Positions 1 through 7,365 are shown, counted from the first letter of the stretch. The stretch: 37,151 nucleotides of DNA from JBGSBR01 sp041730495 (GCA_041730495.1 JBGSBR010000009.1:1-37151); one strand, 5' to 3'. The notes: generated from the sequence alone by a model not told the origin. Numbers and translations are program-made.

Positions 1-228
1 CTCGAGCATCTCAAGCAGACTAATGTTTTTGATAATCTTGCTGGGATGATCGTCGGGAAAGTTTTACCGGAAACAGAGTTCACACCAGGCACAACAATAC
101 GTTCAATATTACAAGATGTCACTAAAGATTTTAGTTTTCCCATTGTGATGGAAGCTGAGTTTGGTCATATCGATTTCCCCACGCCTATTGTATACGGGAA
201 TCAAGTTACAATACGTGCCGAAACTTGA
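1..228 (+). CDS. LD-carboxypeptidase (peptidase S66 family), C-terminal fragment
   Basis: The reading frame is open from the first base of the window and ends at TGA 226-228, so this is the last 75 codons of a gene starting upstream. The fragment has the S66 C-terminal signature: a Phe-Gly-His followed by a proline-rich strand (EFGHIDFPTPIVYGNQV). In LdcA/MccF enzymes this His is the third member of the Ser-Glu-His triad. The family cleaves the L-Lys(or Dap)-D-Ala bond of murein tetrapeptides in recycling, or inactivates microcin C-type peptides. The Ser and Glu lie outside the window, so activity cannot be judged. The family call rests on a short but characteristic end. Confidence 0.7.
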   Translation, partial: LEHLKQTNVFDNLAGMIVGKVLPETEFTPGTTIRSILQDVTKDFSFPIVMEAEFGHIDFPTPIVYGNQVTIRAET

Positions 229-234
229 TATAGT
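229..234 (+). promoter_or_regulatory. -10 box for the cupin gene
   Basis: TATAGT sits nine bases before ATG 243 and starts inside the stop region of the preceding gene. The predicted transcript start is about 241, giving a two-base leader. Confidence 0.5.
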
Positions 235-242
235 TTCAGTAT

Positions 243-617
243 ATGAACGTCCAAGCTGTAATCAAAGAACTCGAAGAAAAATATCCAGGCCATACCATCA
301 TCAAAAATGATGAATCTATGCCCACGGAAATCATCTGTGAGACAGAACCAGGAACAGAGCATCCTGAGTACAGTATTGCGATAGCCGTGATCGATAAATC
401 AATCAGACATTATCACACAGTCGCTACAGAAACATACAAAGTTTTACGTGGTACACTTCGCGTTTCAGTCGGCGATGAAGATGATATTGTGGTGCAAGAA
501 GGTGAGACACTTGTCATCCATCCTGGACAATTGCACTGGGCCACTGGTGATGAAACATGGATTGAGTGCGAGTCACGACCAGCGTGGACTCCCGAAGATC
601 ATATATTGGCTGGGTAG
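243..617 (+). CDS. Small single-domain cupin protein
   Basis: A 124-residue protein with both cupin motifs. Motif 1 is the HYHTVATETYKVLRG stretch (two His, a Glu and the closing Gly). Motif 2 is HPGQLHWA with its His. Together they supply the usual 3-His/1-Glu metal site of a one-domain beta-barrel. Stand-alone cupins of this size bind a divalent metal and may be isomerases, dioxygenases or sugar/ligand binders. Nothing in the sequence fixes the substrate. There is no signal peptide, so it is cytoplasmic. It lies 14 bases after the S66 gene but has its own -10 box. Confidence 0.8.
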   Translation: MNVQAVIKELEEKYPGHTIIKNDESMPTEIICETEPGTEHPEYSIAIAVIDKSIRHYHTVATETYKVLRGTLRVSVGDEDDIVVQEGETLVIHPGQLHWATGDETWIECESRPAWTPEDHILAG

Positions 618-624
618 AAGAATA

Positions 625-2661
625 TTATTGCACTAAGCTATATTCACTTGTGACATCACTCCAGATATTTTGATTAGCTTCTGTACGGAAGTAAATTTTA
701 TTTCCCCGTACGATGTATTGATGTAGTGATCCATTATGGACAGTACTCGTGAAAGAAGCGATTGAACTTAATCCGACATTTTCAAAGAGATTGGTAATAT
801 TTTCCCAAGCAGTCCAACTTGCATTTGTATTTTGCGTCCTACGATAGACCTCTCCACCTCTGGTTAAGAACTGTCTTTGTCGATTGTCTTGATAGACGCC
901 TACAGCAAATGCTGTTATAGTACCTGATCCAACTTGTGTTGGTGAATTAACGAAGTAAGTAATATTTTCCCAAGCAGTCCAGCTTCCATTTGTATTTTGC
1001 GTCCTACGATAAATTTGTCCACCTCGTACAAGAAACTGTCGCTGTCTACCATCAAGGTATTCTTCGACTGTAAAGCTAGTTATAGTACCTGATCCAACTT
1101 GTGTTGGTGGATTGATAAAGTATGTGATGTCCTCCCACTCATCTTCAAATGAAATCCAACGATACAGTTTGTTATTTTTTACAAGGAATTTTCGTTCTGC
1201 TTCATCTTCATCATAAATAGTTGATCCCACACTCGTATATTGTTGAGGAGCTGGAGTAGGTGTTCGTGTTGGAGTAGGAGTAGGTGTACGAGTAGGAGTT
1301 GGAGTTCTTGTCGGTGTAGGTATATTACTTGGGCTTGGAGTAGGCGTGGCGGGATTTGCTATTAAGCCATATGATTGCAGTCTGGATTCGATAGCTCTTT
1401 CGCCTACCGTGCCATAAACATAACCTGCTGGAGGATTTAGAGTGCGCATTAAGCTGCCATTAAAGCTTGAACGATAGGTGTTAGAATGTCCGCATTCTTG
1501 AAAGCAGCCAGTATCAGGAAGTCCTGCCCATCGACTACAAGGTGGATTAAGTGCACAGTTGATACGAAGCGGGCGACCATCATAGGGTACACCGTAATCA
1601 TATTCGTCACCTAATTTACCAAATGAGTGTGAAAACTCATGTACCATGACTTGGCGCGCCTCAGCAGTGACATCTCGGTATGTAACCGAGATTGGGATAC
1701 CTCCGATTACCGATGATCCAGCTCCTCCATATTCATCGTTGTTTTCGATAACTACAATCTGGTCATACTCAGTTTGTGAAGCAATTGCGAGGATTGCATC
1801 AACATCACACGCAATGAAACGGCCACCACTATAATGACAACCTGTTTCTTCAGTATTGTTCATTTTTTGGAAACGAATGCTATTTGAATAGCGATTAAAA
1901 GGAGGAACGGTCAGCAAAAAACTTGCCATGGCATCTGCGTCACTTTGAAACTGATTGAAATCAGTGTAATGACTGCTCATAAACAAAATATCGAGCATGC
2001 GATCACCAGGATCATTGAGTGAACCAGAACTCGAATTTCCTTGAGTTACTGTAGTTATGTCAGGTTTTTTATTGACCTCTTGTACATTTAGAGATGCACT
2101 GAGAATTTTAGTCTTATCAAGTTCTTGTTTGTTGGGCGGTACTGATTTGTTTTGATACTCTTCTTTAGTAGTTACAAAAAAGTTTTGACCAAGTGTAAAA
2201 GGTATCGAAATAAATGCTTTAGGATGATCGTACATCACTCTGGGATCTGCAGCTCCGACACCATCAAGATGATCTTGAGTTTCACTTATTAAATAATCCT
2301 CGAATGCAAAAGACACAATAGGTGTATCTTTATCATCAAGTACAAGATGAGTACCATCAGCTTCAAGTGCAGATGTTGGTTGTTTCAGAGGATATCCATC
2401 AGTTGCTGTGGCATTTAATACACGTATCTCTCCACTAGTTGTATCTTTTTCAAGCTCTAGGATCAAAGCTAAGGATTGCTTATCAGAAGCACGAGTAGCT
2501 ACCGATTGTCGAGTAGTTTGATTGCGGTACGTGAGAAAAGCTGTTGTAGCAACAGCAAGTGTAAATGCAAATAAGCCTAGACCGATTAAAAGCTTTCTTG
2601 AACTTACAAGGAGAGAAAAGGATTTAGATTCAGGTTCGACAGTAACATGCTGATTATCCAT
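625..2661 (-). CDS. Membrane-anchored M64-type zinc metalloprotease with Thr-Pro linker and propeller repeats
   Basis: The 678-residue product begins with a short cytoplasmic tail and one hydrophobic segment (about residues 23-44), then a beta-rich extracellular domain. The catalytic region has VMVHEFSHSFGKLGDEYDYG, the HExxHxxGxxxDE zinc motif of peptidase M64 (IgA-peptidase family), at about residues 340-358. Several Cys follow, then a low-complexity Thr-Pro-Arg linker (about 437-471), then roughly four 50-55-residue repeats with Tyr-Arg and Trp-x-x-Ile-Thr patterns like beta-propeller lectin blades. I infer an exported, surface-held protease whose C-terminal repeats bind glycans or cells. 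An in-frame Met 29 codons upstream exists but would overlap the divergent promoter region. The ATG at 2661 places the membrane segment normally, though I see no clear -10 box for it. Confidence 0.8.
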   Translation of the reverse strand: MDNQHVTVEPESKSFSLLVSSRKLLIGLGLFAFTLAVATTAFLTYRNQTTRQSVATRASDKQSLALILELEKDTTSGEIRVLNATATDGYPLKQPTSALEADGTHLVLDDKDTPIVSFAFEDYLISETQDHLDGVGAADPRVMYDHPKAFISIPFTLGQNFFVTTKEEYQNKSVPPNKQELDKTKILSASLNVQEVNKKPDITTVTQGNSSSGSLNDPGDRMLDILFMSSHYTDFNQFQSDADAMASFLLTVPPFNRYSNSIRFQKMNNTEETGCHYSGGRFIACDVDAILAIASQTEYDQIVVIENNDEYGGAGSSVIGGIPISVTYRDVTAEARQVMVHEFSHSFGKLGDEYDYGVPYDGRPLRINCALNPPCSRWAGLPDTGCFQECGHSNTYRSSFNGSLMRTLNPPAGYVYGTVGERAIESRLQSYGLIANPATPTPSPSNIPTPTRTPTPTRTPTPTPTRTPTPAPQQYTSVGSTIYDEDEAERKFLVKNNKLYRWISFEDEWEDITYFINPPTQVGSGTITSFTVEEYLDGRQRQFLVRGGQIYRRTQNTNGSWTAWENITYFVNSPTQVGSGTITAFAVGVYQDNRQRQFLTRGGEVYRRTQNTNASWTAWENITNLFENVGLSSIASFTSTVHNGSLHQYIVRGNKIYFRTEANQNIWSDVTSEYSLVQ
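795..1124. repeat. Tandem 165-bp repeats inside the M64 gene
   Basis: Two adjacent 165-bp units (about 795-959 and 960-1124) share long near-identical blocks, for example TATTTTCCCAAGCAGTCCA and GTACCTGATCCAACTTGTG. They encode the 55-residue C-terminal repeats. Flanking, more diverged units extend the array at protein level. Confidence 0.75.
1249..1350. repeat. Low-complexity Thr-Pro coding repeat
   Basis: Imperfect short repeats of GTAGGTGTTCG/GGAGTAGGAGTAGG type encode the TPTRTPTP linker between protease domain and propeller repeats. They are likely prone to length variation by slippage. Confidence 0.7.
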
Positions 2662-2739
2662 AATGCCGATATGTGTAAAAAATGTTACTATTGTGTTCAT
2701 AGATGATGATAGTGAACTGAGCGTTAAATTGCAATATTT

Positions 2740-2745
2740 TATACT
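2740..2745 (+). promoter_or_regulatory. -10 box for the AlkD-like gene
   Basis: TATACT lies four bases before ATG 2750, so the mRNA should start at the initiation codon. This supports 2750 over the upstream in-frame Met at 2663. Confidence 0.45.
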
Positions 2746-2749
2746 CAAT

Positions 2750-3469
2750 ATGCCAAATACTCAAGCTCAAGATGTAATAAACAGACTGCGGGAATACAAA
2801 GATGATGCCCGAGGACGGTTTCTGCAACGTTTTTTCAAAACTGGCACAGGTGAATATGCAGAAGGTGATATCTTGTGGGGACTGAGTGTCCCACAAACAC
2901 GAATTATTGCGAAAGAGTTCAAAGATCTACCTATTTCTCAAATTGAAAAACTACTGCATCATGATATTCATGAGGTCCGTTTATGTGCATTGATCATCAT
3001 GACACATCAAGTCAAGCAACATTCCCAAGAGTTGTATGATCTGTATCTACGAAGCACTGATTGCGTCAATAACTGGGATCTCGTCGATACATCTGCACCA
3101 ACAATCATGGGTTCGTATCTTATCGATAAAGACCGTAAGATTCTGTATAAACTTGCTAAGTCAGAATCACTGTGGGAACGGCGCATTGCTATTGTCTCTA
3201 CGTTTTATTTCATTAAACGCGAACAGTACGAAGATACATTGAAAATTGCTGAGATTCTCTTAAAAGATCGGCATGATTTGATCCACAAAGCTGTTGGATG
3301 GATGTTGCGAGAGATGGGTAAAAACTCACTTGATGGTGCAGATCAGCTTGAAGAGTTTCTCGAGGAATATGCAGCAGTCATGCCACGCACCATGCTGCGA
3401 TATGCAATTGAAAGAATGTCAGCTGAAAAGAAACAGTATTATATGAAGAAGAAAAGTCAGCTTATTTAA
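2750..3469 (+). CDS. AlkD-like DNA alkylation repair protein (HEAT-like glycosylase)
   Basis: A 239-residue, helix-rich protein with the AlkD signatures VNNWDLVDTSAPTIMGSYL and SLWERRIAIVSTFYFIK. AlkD removes positively charged alkyl-purines such as 7-methylguanine and 3-methyladenine from DNA without base flipping, using Trp and Asp residues in this region. Length matches the family (about 230). I chose the second in-frame ATG because the upstream extension is not AlkD-like and runs into the divergent M64 gene, and because a TATACT box sits just before 2750. The 3' end overlaps the convergent Lon-like gene by eight bases. Together with the endonuclease IV gene at 28150, it could feed base-excision repair. 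Confidence 0.85.
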   Translation: MPNTQAQDVINRLREYKDDARGRFLQRFFKTGTGEYAEGDILWGLSVPQTRIIAKEFKDLPISQIEKLLHHDIHEVRLCALIIMTHQVKQHSQELYDLYLRSTDCVNNWDLVDTSAPTIMGSYLIDKDRKILYKLAKSESLWERRIAIVSTFYFIKREQYEDTLKIAEILLKDRHDLIHKAVGWMLREMGKNSLDGADQLEEFLEEYAAVMPRTMLRYAIERMSAEKKQYYMKKKSQLI

Positions 3470-4505
3470 ACTCTCTCATGTTTTGTTCATTGATGAAGAA
3501 ACTCGTCGCCTCTCCACTCACGAGTTTGTAAGCAGCTTTGCGGACCATGGTTTCAATCATTCGCTCTAGACTACGGATACCAGGCTCGAAACCGAGTGGA
3601 CGCACAAGTACTGGCCACAGATTTGGATCGACAGATACCTGCGATGGATCCATTCCGACGGTTTTGACCATCTTCGGGAATATGAAGTTTTTACCAATCT
3701 CTATCTTTTCATCATCGGTGTATGATGGCATCTGGATGAGCTCGAGGCGATCAAGTACTGGAGGGGCAATGTTATTCGTATTGTTTGCGGTTGCTACAAA
3801 AAGCACATTTGAGAGATCAAACGGATAATCAACGAAATAATCAGTGAAATGCATATTTTGATTGGGATCGAGGAGCTCAAGTAGGACACCCATGATGGAA
3901 GCACGAGCGTCCTCGGTCACACGATCAAGCTCATCAAGCAAGATCACAGGATTACGCACCCCGACATCACGGAGCGATTTGATGATCATGCCTGGCTGTG
4001 ACTCTGTAGATGACTTCGTCATACCACGAAGATCAGTTGCTGATGAAAGGCCTCCGAAAGGGATACGTACGAGTCGTCGTCCTAGAGACTCAGCCAGTGA
4101 AATTGCAAAAGTCGTTTTACCAGTACCCGCGAGACCGACGAAGAAAAGCGGACGAATCTGAAACGAGTGGGTTTGCAAATTTTGCTTTTGGAGTTTAAAG
4201 ATAGATAAATACTCCAAAATACGAAGCTTGATTTTATCAAGTCCATGATGATTTCTATCTAAAATTTCTTTGGTTTTTGCGATATCGATGGCGTCTTGAG
4301 TTTCGGTGTACCATGGTAAATTTACGATCCAATCGATGTATTTTTCAATCACATCCAGATGGCCGAAGTTGCCCCCAAACTGAAGTGACAAGGTCAAACG
4401 TTCTACCTGTTCTAGTGCCTTGGTTTGCAAGTTAGCAGGCATCTGCACTGATTGCAATTTTTGTTTTAACTTATTTAGTTCTGATAAATTGACTTTAGGA
4501 TCCAT
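3462..4505 (-). CDS. Lon-type AAA+ ATPase without protease domain
   Basis: The 347 residues match the middle of Lon. They start at the helical segment before the ATPase (YIDWIVNLPW, about 56-65) and run through Walker A GLAGTGKT (124-131), Walker B VILLDE (187-192), sensor 1 near 241, an Arg finger in LDRLE (251-255) and sensor 2 PGIRSLERM (308-316). They then stop. The N-terminal substrate-binding domain and the whole C-terminal Ser/Lys protease domain are missing (bacterial Lon is about 780 aa). The ATPase motifs are intact, so it is probably an active unfoldase, remodeller or adaptor rather than a protease. It is transcribed divergently from groES, which fits a proteostasis role. No start-proximal -10 box is obvious. 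The start is the first ATG and agrees with the Lon-like N-terminus. Confidence 0.85.
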   Translation of the reverse strand: MDPKVNLSELNKLKQKLQSVQMPANLQTKALEQVERLTLSLQFGGNFGHLDVIEKYIDWIVNLPWYTETQDAIDIAKTKEILDRNHHGLDKIKLRILEYLSIFKLQKQNLQTHSFQIRPLFFVGLAGTGKTTFAISLAESLGRRLVRIPFGGLSSATDLRGMTKSSTESQPGMIIKSLRDVGVRNPVILLDELDRVTEDARASIMGVLLELLDPNQNMHFTDYFVDYPFDLSNVLFVATANNTNNIAPPVLDRLELIQMPSYTDDEKIEIGKNFIFPKMVKTVGMDPSQVSVDPNLWPVLVRPLGFEPGIRSLERMIETMVRKAAYKLVSGEATSFFINEQNMREFK

Positions 4506-4529
4506 ATGATTAGCAGACGAGTGACCTAC

Positions 4530-4558
4530 TTGACAAAATTGTCAAAATTCGATATAAC
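4530..4558 (+). promoter_or_regulatory. groESL promoter with palindrome over the -35
   Basis: TTGACA (4530-4535), a 17-bp spacer and TATAAC (4553-4558) make a near-consensus housekeeping promoter, with predicted start about 4565 and a leader of about 49 nt. The -35 is one arm of a palindrome, TTGACAAAATTGTCAA (4530-4545; 7-bp arms around AA), which also creates TTGACA on the other strand facing the Lon-like gene. This could be an operator or a shared element. A second weak -10 (TATACC, 4601-4606) lies just before the groES ATG. Confidence 0.75.
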
Positions 4559-4613
4559 TAGAGTATTCGTAAAATGGCTTAATTATTATTACTAGTTCAC
4601 TATACCAAAATTT

Positions 4614-4928
4614 ATGGCAACTCAGCAAACGATCAAACCGTTGTTTGATTATGTACTCGTAAAACCTCTCAAAGGTCAAGATATGACCGCTTCAGGTATC
4701 GTACTCCCCGATAGTGTGAAAGAAAAACCACAAATGGGAGAAATTATGGCAGTCGGAGATGGTGCATCATGCAAATGTGATTGCACAGATGATAAATGTC
4801 AGACCAGTATGGTTGTCAAAGTAGGCCAAAAAGTCGTCTATAAAAAGTGGGGTGGCAATGAGATCAAAGTTGAAAAAGAAGAATGGTTGCTTATCGAACA
4901 AAAAGATATTATGGCAATTGTTGAATAA
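4614..4928 (+). CDS. groES: Co-chaperonin GroES (Hsp10) with Cys cluster in the roof loop
   Basis: A 104-residue Hsp10, the heptameric lid that closes the GroEL folding chamber. The N-terminal IKPLFDYVLVKP strand, the mobile loop with the GroEL-binding Ile-Val-Leu (29-31), and the C-terminal EEWLLIEQKDIMAIVE are all present. Where the roof beta-hairpin normally lies, there is an unusual Cys-rich stretch, CKCDCTDDKC (C53, C55, C57, C62), which looks able to bind a metal or form disulfides. groEL starts 25 bases later in the same operon. No Shine-Dalgarno sequence precedes the ATG. The Hsp10 identity is certain; the role of the Cys cluster is unknown. Confidence 0.97.
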   Translation: MATQQTIKPLFDYVLVKPLKGQDMTASGIVLPDSVKEKPQMGEIMAVGDGASCKCDCTDDKCQTSMVVKVGQKVVYKKWGGNEIKVEKEEWLLIEQKDIMAIVE

Positions 4929-4953
4929 TTATTAGAAGTTAATATATACATAT

Positions 4954-6612
4954 ATGGCAAAACAAATAATCTACGGCGATGAAGCCCGTCAAAAACTAGC
5001 AAACGGCGTCAACAAACTCGCACGTGCTGTTACTACAACTCTCGGTCCTCGTGGACGCAATGTCGGTATCGACAAAAAATGGGGAGCACCAGCAATCTTA
5101 CATGATGGTGTTTCAGTCGCAAAAGAGATCGAACTTGAAGATCCATTTGAGAACATGGGTGCCCAGATGGTGAAAGAAGCAGCTTCAAAAACTGCTGATG
5201 TCGCCGGTGACGGTACGACCAGTTCCACTTTACTTACACAAACACTCGTAAACTTAGGTTTACGCAATATCACAGCAGGATCAAATCCTATGATCCTCAA
5301 GCGTGGTATGGATCGTGCGGCAGAAGAGGTGATCAAACATATCACAACAAAGATGACTAAAAAAATCCCTGCCGATGATGTTTCACAGATCGCACAGGTC
5401 GCTACTATCTCAGCTGCCAATGCAGAGATCGGAAACTTGATCGCAGAAGCTATCAAAAAAGTAGGTAAAGATGGTGTAGTCACTGTCGAAGAAGGCAAAG
5501 GTCTTCAGATGGAAAGTGAACACAAAGAAGGTATGGAGTTTGATCGTGGATACTTATCTGCGTACTTCGTCACGAATCCTGATCGAATGGAAGCAGAAGT
5601 CGAAAACCCATACATCTTGATCACTGATAAAAAAATCTCAGCTATCGCAGATCTTCTGCCAGTACTTGAGAAAGTGATGAAAGTCACCAAAAACATCGTC
5701 ATCATCGCAGATGATATCGATGGAGAAGCACTTCCAACACTCGTTGTCAACAAAGTCCGTGGTACCTTCAACGCACTTGTCGTGAAAGCACCTGGATTCG
5801 GTGACCGTCGTAAAGCAATGTTACAAGATATAGCTATCCTCACAGGTGGTACCGTCATCTCTGATGATCTTGGTAAAAAACTTGATAGTGTAGAGCTTGA
5901 AGATCTTGGACAAGCTGACAAAGTCTGGTCTGATAAAGATAGTACACGTATCGTCGGTGGTAAGGGTGACAAAACCCAGATCTCCGCACGTGTGGCTCAG
6001 ATCAAACGTGAAATGGAAAGTACCACATCAGATTTTGATCGTGAGAAACTGCAGGAAAGACTCGCCAAGCTCGCTGGTGGTGTAGTCGTTATAAAGGTGG
6101 GCGCAGCAACTGAAGTCGAGCTCAAAGAAAAGAAAGAGCGTGTAAATGACGCAGTCGCCGCAACCAAAGCAGCTCTCGAAAGTGGTACAGTCGCAGGTGG
6201 TGGTACGACATATCTACATGCTCGTAAAGTCCTCAAAGCACTCCGTGAAAAGATGGAGTTTGAAGAGGAAAAGACAGGTGTCGATATCGTCTACGAAGCA
6301 CTCGCTGAGCCAATTCGTATGATCGCCAAAAACAGTGGTATGGAACCAGGCCGTGTCATGTATCAACTTGATCAACAAGATGATCCAGATTTCGGTTTCG
6401 ATGCAATCACTCGTGAGTTTGGTTCAATGACCAAACGTGGTATCATCGATCCAGCTAAGGTAGTATGCACAGCTATTCAAAATGCAGCATCTATCGCAGC
6501 AGCAATTCTGACAACAGAAGCGCTTATCGCAGATAAACCAGAACCTAAGAAAGATATGCCAGCACCACCAAGTGGTATGGATGGCATGGGTGGTATGGGC
6601 GGAATGTTCTAA
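4954..6612 (+). CDS. groEL: Chaperonin GroEL (Hsp60)
   Basis: A 552-residue Hsp60 subunit that forms the double-ring ATP-driven folding chamber with GroES. It starts with the usual strand followed by ATTLGPRGRNVGIDKKWGAP, has the ATP-site GDGTTSSTLL (about 86-95), conserved apical-domain blocks and a typical Gly-Met-rich C-terminal tail. Length is normal (about 545). It is co-transcribed with groES, followed by an intrinsic terminator at 6635. No Shine-Dalgarno sequence is visible; the sequence before the ATG is an AT-rich run. Long open frames on the opposite strand are composition shadows. Confidence 0.99.
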   Translation: MAKQIIYGDEARQKLANGVNKLARAVTTTLGPRGRNVGIDKKWGAPAILHDGVSVAKEIELEDPFENMGAQMVKEAASKTADVAGDGTTSSTLLTQTLVNLGLRNITAGSNPMILKRGMDRAAEEVIKHITTKMTKKIPADDVSQIAQVATISAANAEIGNLIAEAIKKVGKDGVVTVEEGKGLQMESEHKEGMEFDRGYLSAYFVTNPDRMEAEVENPYILITDKKISAIADLLPVLEKVMKVTKNIVIIADDIDGEALPTLVVNKVRGTFNALVVKAPGFGDRRKAMLQDIAILTGGTVISDDLGKKLDSVELEDLGQADKVWSDKDSTRIVGGKGDKTQISARVAQIKREMESTTSDFDREKLQERLAKLAGGVVVIKVGAATEVELKEKKERVNDAVAATKAALESGTVAGGGTTYLHARKVLKALREKMEFEEEKTGVDIVYEALAEPIRMIAKNSGMEPGRVMYQLDQQDDPDFGFDAITREFGSMTKRGIIDPAKVVCTAIQNAASIAAAILTTEALIADKPEPKKDMPAPPSGMDGMGGMGGMF

Positions 6613-6634
6613 ACATTTTTCTCTATCTAAAAAG

Positions 6635-6660
6635 ACCCTCGCGTAAGCGGGGGTTTTTTT
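6635..6660 (+). terminator. Intrinsic terminator of groESL
   Basis: The arms ACCCTCGC and GCGGGGGT (8 bp, one G-T pair) close a GTAA tetraloop and run into seven T. This is the clearest intrinsic terminator in the window. Confidence 0.92.
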
Positions 6661-6669
6661 ATGCCCGAT

Positions 6670-6700
6670 ATCATCCTGAGCTTGTTGAATAATCTAGAAA
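6670..6700. repeat. REP-like remnant
   Basis: TCATCCTGAGCTTGTTGAA followed by AATCTAGAAA resembles one half of the widespread TCATCCTGAGCTTGTCGAAGG-type extragenic palindrome. The matching second arm is lost. The family match is from memory and not checked by search. Confidence 0.45.
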
Positions 6701-6714
6701 TTTATTATCATTCC

Positions 6715-6746
6715 TTGTCATCCTCGGGCTTGACCCGTGGATCCAG
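6715..6746. repeat. REP-like palindromic element
   Basis: The arms TCCTCGGG and CCCGTGGA around CTTGA form an imperfect hairpin with one mismatch. It resembles the dispersed TCATCCTCGGGCTTGACCCG motif seen between genes in many bacterial genomes. It lies in the groEL downstream spacer. Confidence 0.5.
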
Positions 6747-6783
6747 TACTTATGTGTTTTTTATCGATCATATATGTCTGTTC

Positions 6784-6850
6784 GCTGTGTTCAAGCAGAG
6801 GCAATAACCTTATATTACACATATAGTCTATGTCTGCACGTGAACACAGC
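6784..6850. repeat. Long two-segment inverted repeat, unknown function
   Basis: GCTGTGTTCA (6784-6793) pairs perfectly with TGAACACAGC (6841-6850). Inside it GCAGA (6795-6799) pairs with TCTGC (6833-6837), and ACATA/TATGT can form a further small hairpin. There is no T-tract on either side, so it is not a classical terminator. It sits between the groEL terminator and the convergent membrane-protein gene. Confidence 0.6.
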
Positions 6851-6893
6851 TCACATCCACACATTTCACTTAAAAAATTATCCAACACATTCG

Positions 6894-7085
6894 TTACGGA
6901 GCAAATGAAACGTCTTGGAAGATGATCGCAAGAATGGTTAGTACGAGTAGCAACAAAAAGGTAGCAATTGCGACAAAAACTGGATAGGCTTTCAAGATAT
7001 CTCTGACAATAAATTTCAGTAGTTCAACGATACGTTGTAGTGGGTCGCTGCCGAGGAAGTTTGGAGGCAAAACTGTGTTAGCCAT
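6894..7085 (-). CDS. Small single-pass membrane protein, unknown
   Basis: A 63-residue protein with an amphipathic first half (PLQRIVELLKFIVRDILKAY) and one strongly hydrophobic helix (about 37-56), ending in a short polar tail. I do not recognise a family. The start ATG (7083-7085) is one base after the stop of the upstream 89-residue gene, so the two are probably translated as a coupled pair. The tight coupling of two small membrane proteins suggests a shared role. The existence of the gene rests on the coupling and the protein-like composition. Confidence 0.65.
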   Translation of the reverse strand: MANTVLPPNFLGSDPLQRIVELLKFIVRDILKAYPVFVAIATFLLLLVLTILAIIFQDVSFAP

Positions 7086-7086
7086 A

Positions 7087-7356
7087 TTAGTTATTATATA
7101 CGTACTTTTGCCAAAGTTTTTTGAAGTATGGAAGACTAAGCGTCGATAGTAAGAATCCTAGACTTGGGACAATGGCGTGTATCAGAGGATCTTTGACACC
7201 TATCATATTGATGTATAGCCCGATGGTGATATATGTGAAAGCTATGATCAGTAATTTACGTGTCCAGCTGGTTTCCCAAGCTTTATTCGTGTCGACGGTT
7301 TTGTTACGAAGTTTGAGTTGATCAATTTCTTGTGAAAGTTGTTCAAGTGTTTTCAT
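7087..7356 (-). CDS. Small two-helix membrane protein, conserved hypothetical
   Basis: An 89-residue protein: a short polar coiled-coil-like N-terminus (LEQLSQEIDQLKLRN), a KAWETSWTRKLLI stretch leading into the first helix (about 33-51), and a second helix ending in LGFLLSTLSLPYFKKLW. The AWETSWTRR and GFLLSTLSLP patterns are, in my memory, shared by small conserved proteins of many small-genome bacteria, but no function is known. It is the first gene of a two-gene operon with the 63-residue protein. A TATACT box at 7366-7371 predicts an mRNA starting three bases before the ATG. Confidence 0.75.
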   Translation of the reverse strand: MKTLEQLSQEIDQLKLRNKTVDTNKAWETSWTRKLLIIAFTYITIGLYINMIGVKDPLIHAIVPSLGFLLSTLSLPYFKKLWQKYVYNN

Positions 7357-7365
7357 AATGTATCT

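Noticed and set aside
2663..2749. A longer AlkD start at 2663.
   Set aside because: The extension is not AlkD-like and a TATACT box lies inside it just before ATG 2750.
2654..2896. An 80-codon minus-strand frame across the AlkD-M64 spacer.
   Set aside because: It overlaps the AlkD start and the divergent promoter region and has no family signal.
4989..5972. Two long minus-strand open frames (169 and 155 codons) opposite groEL.
   Set aside because: Ser/Pro/Thr-rich translations without family features, opposite a strongly conserved gene; typical composition shadows.
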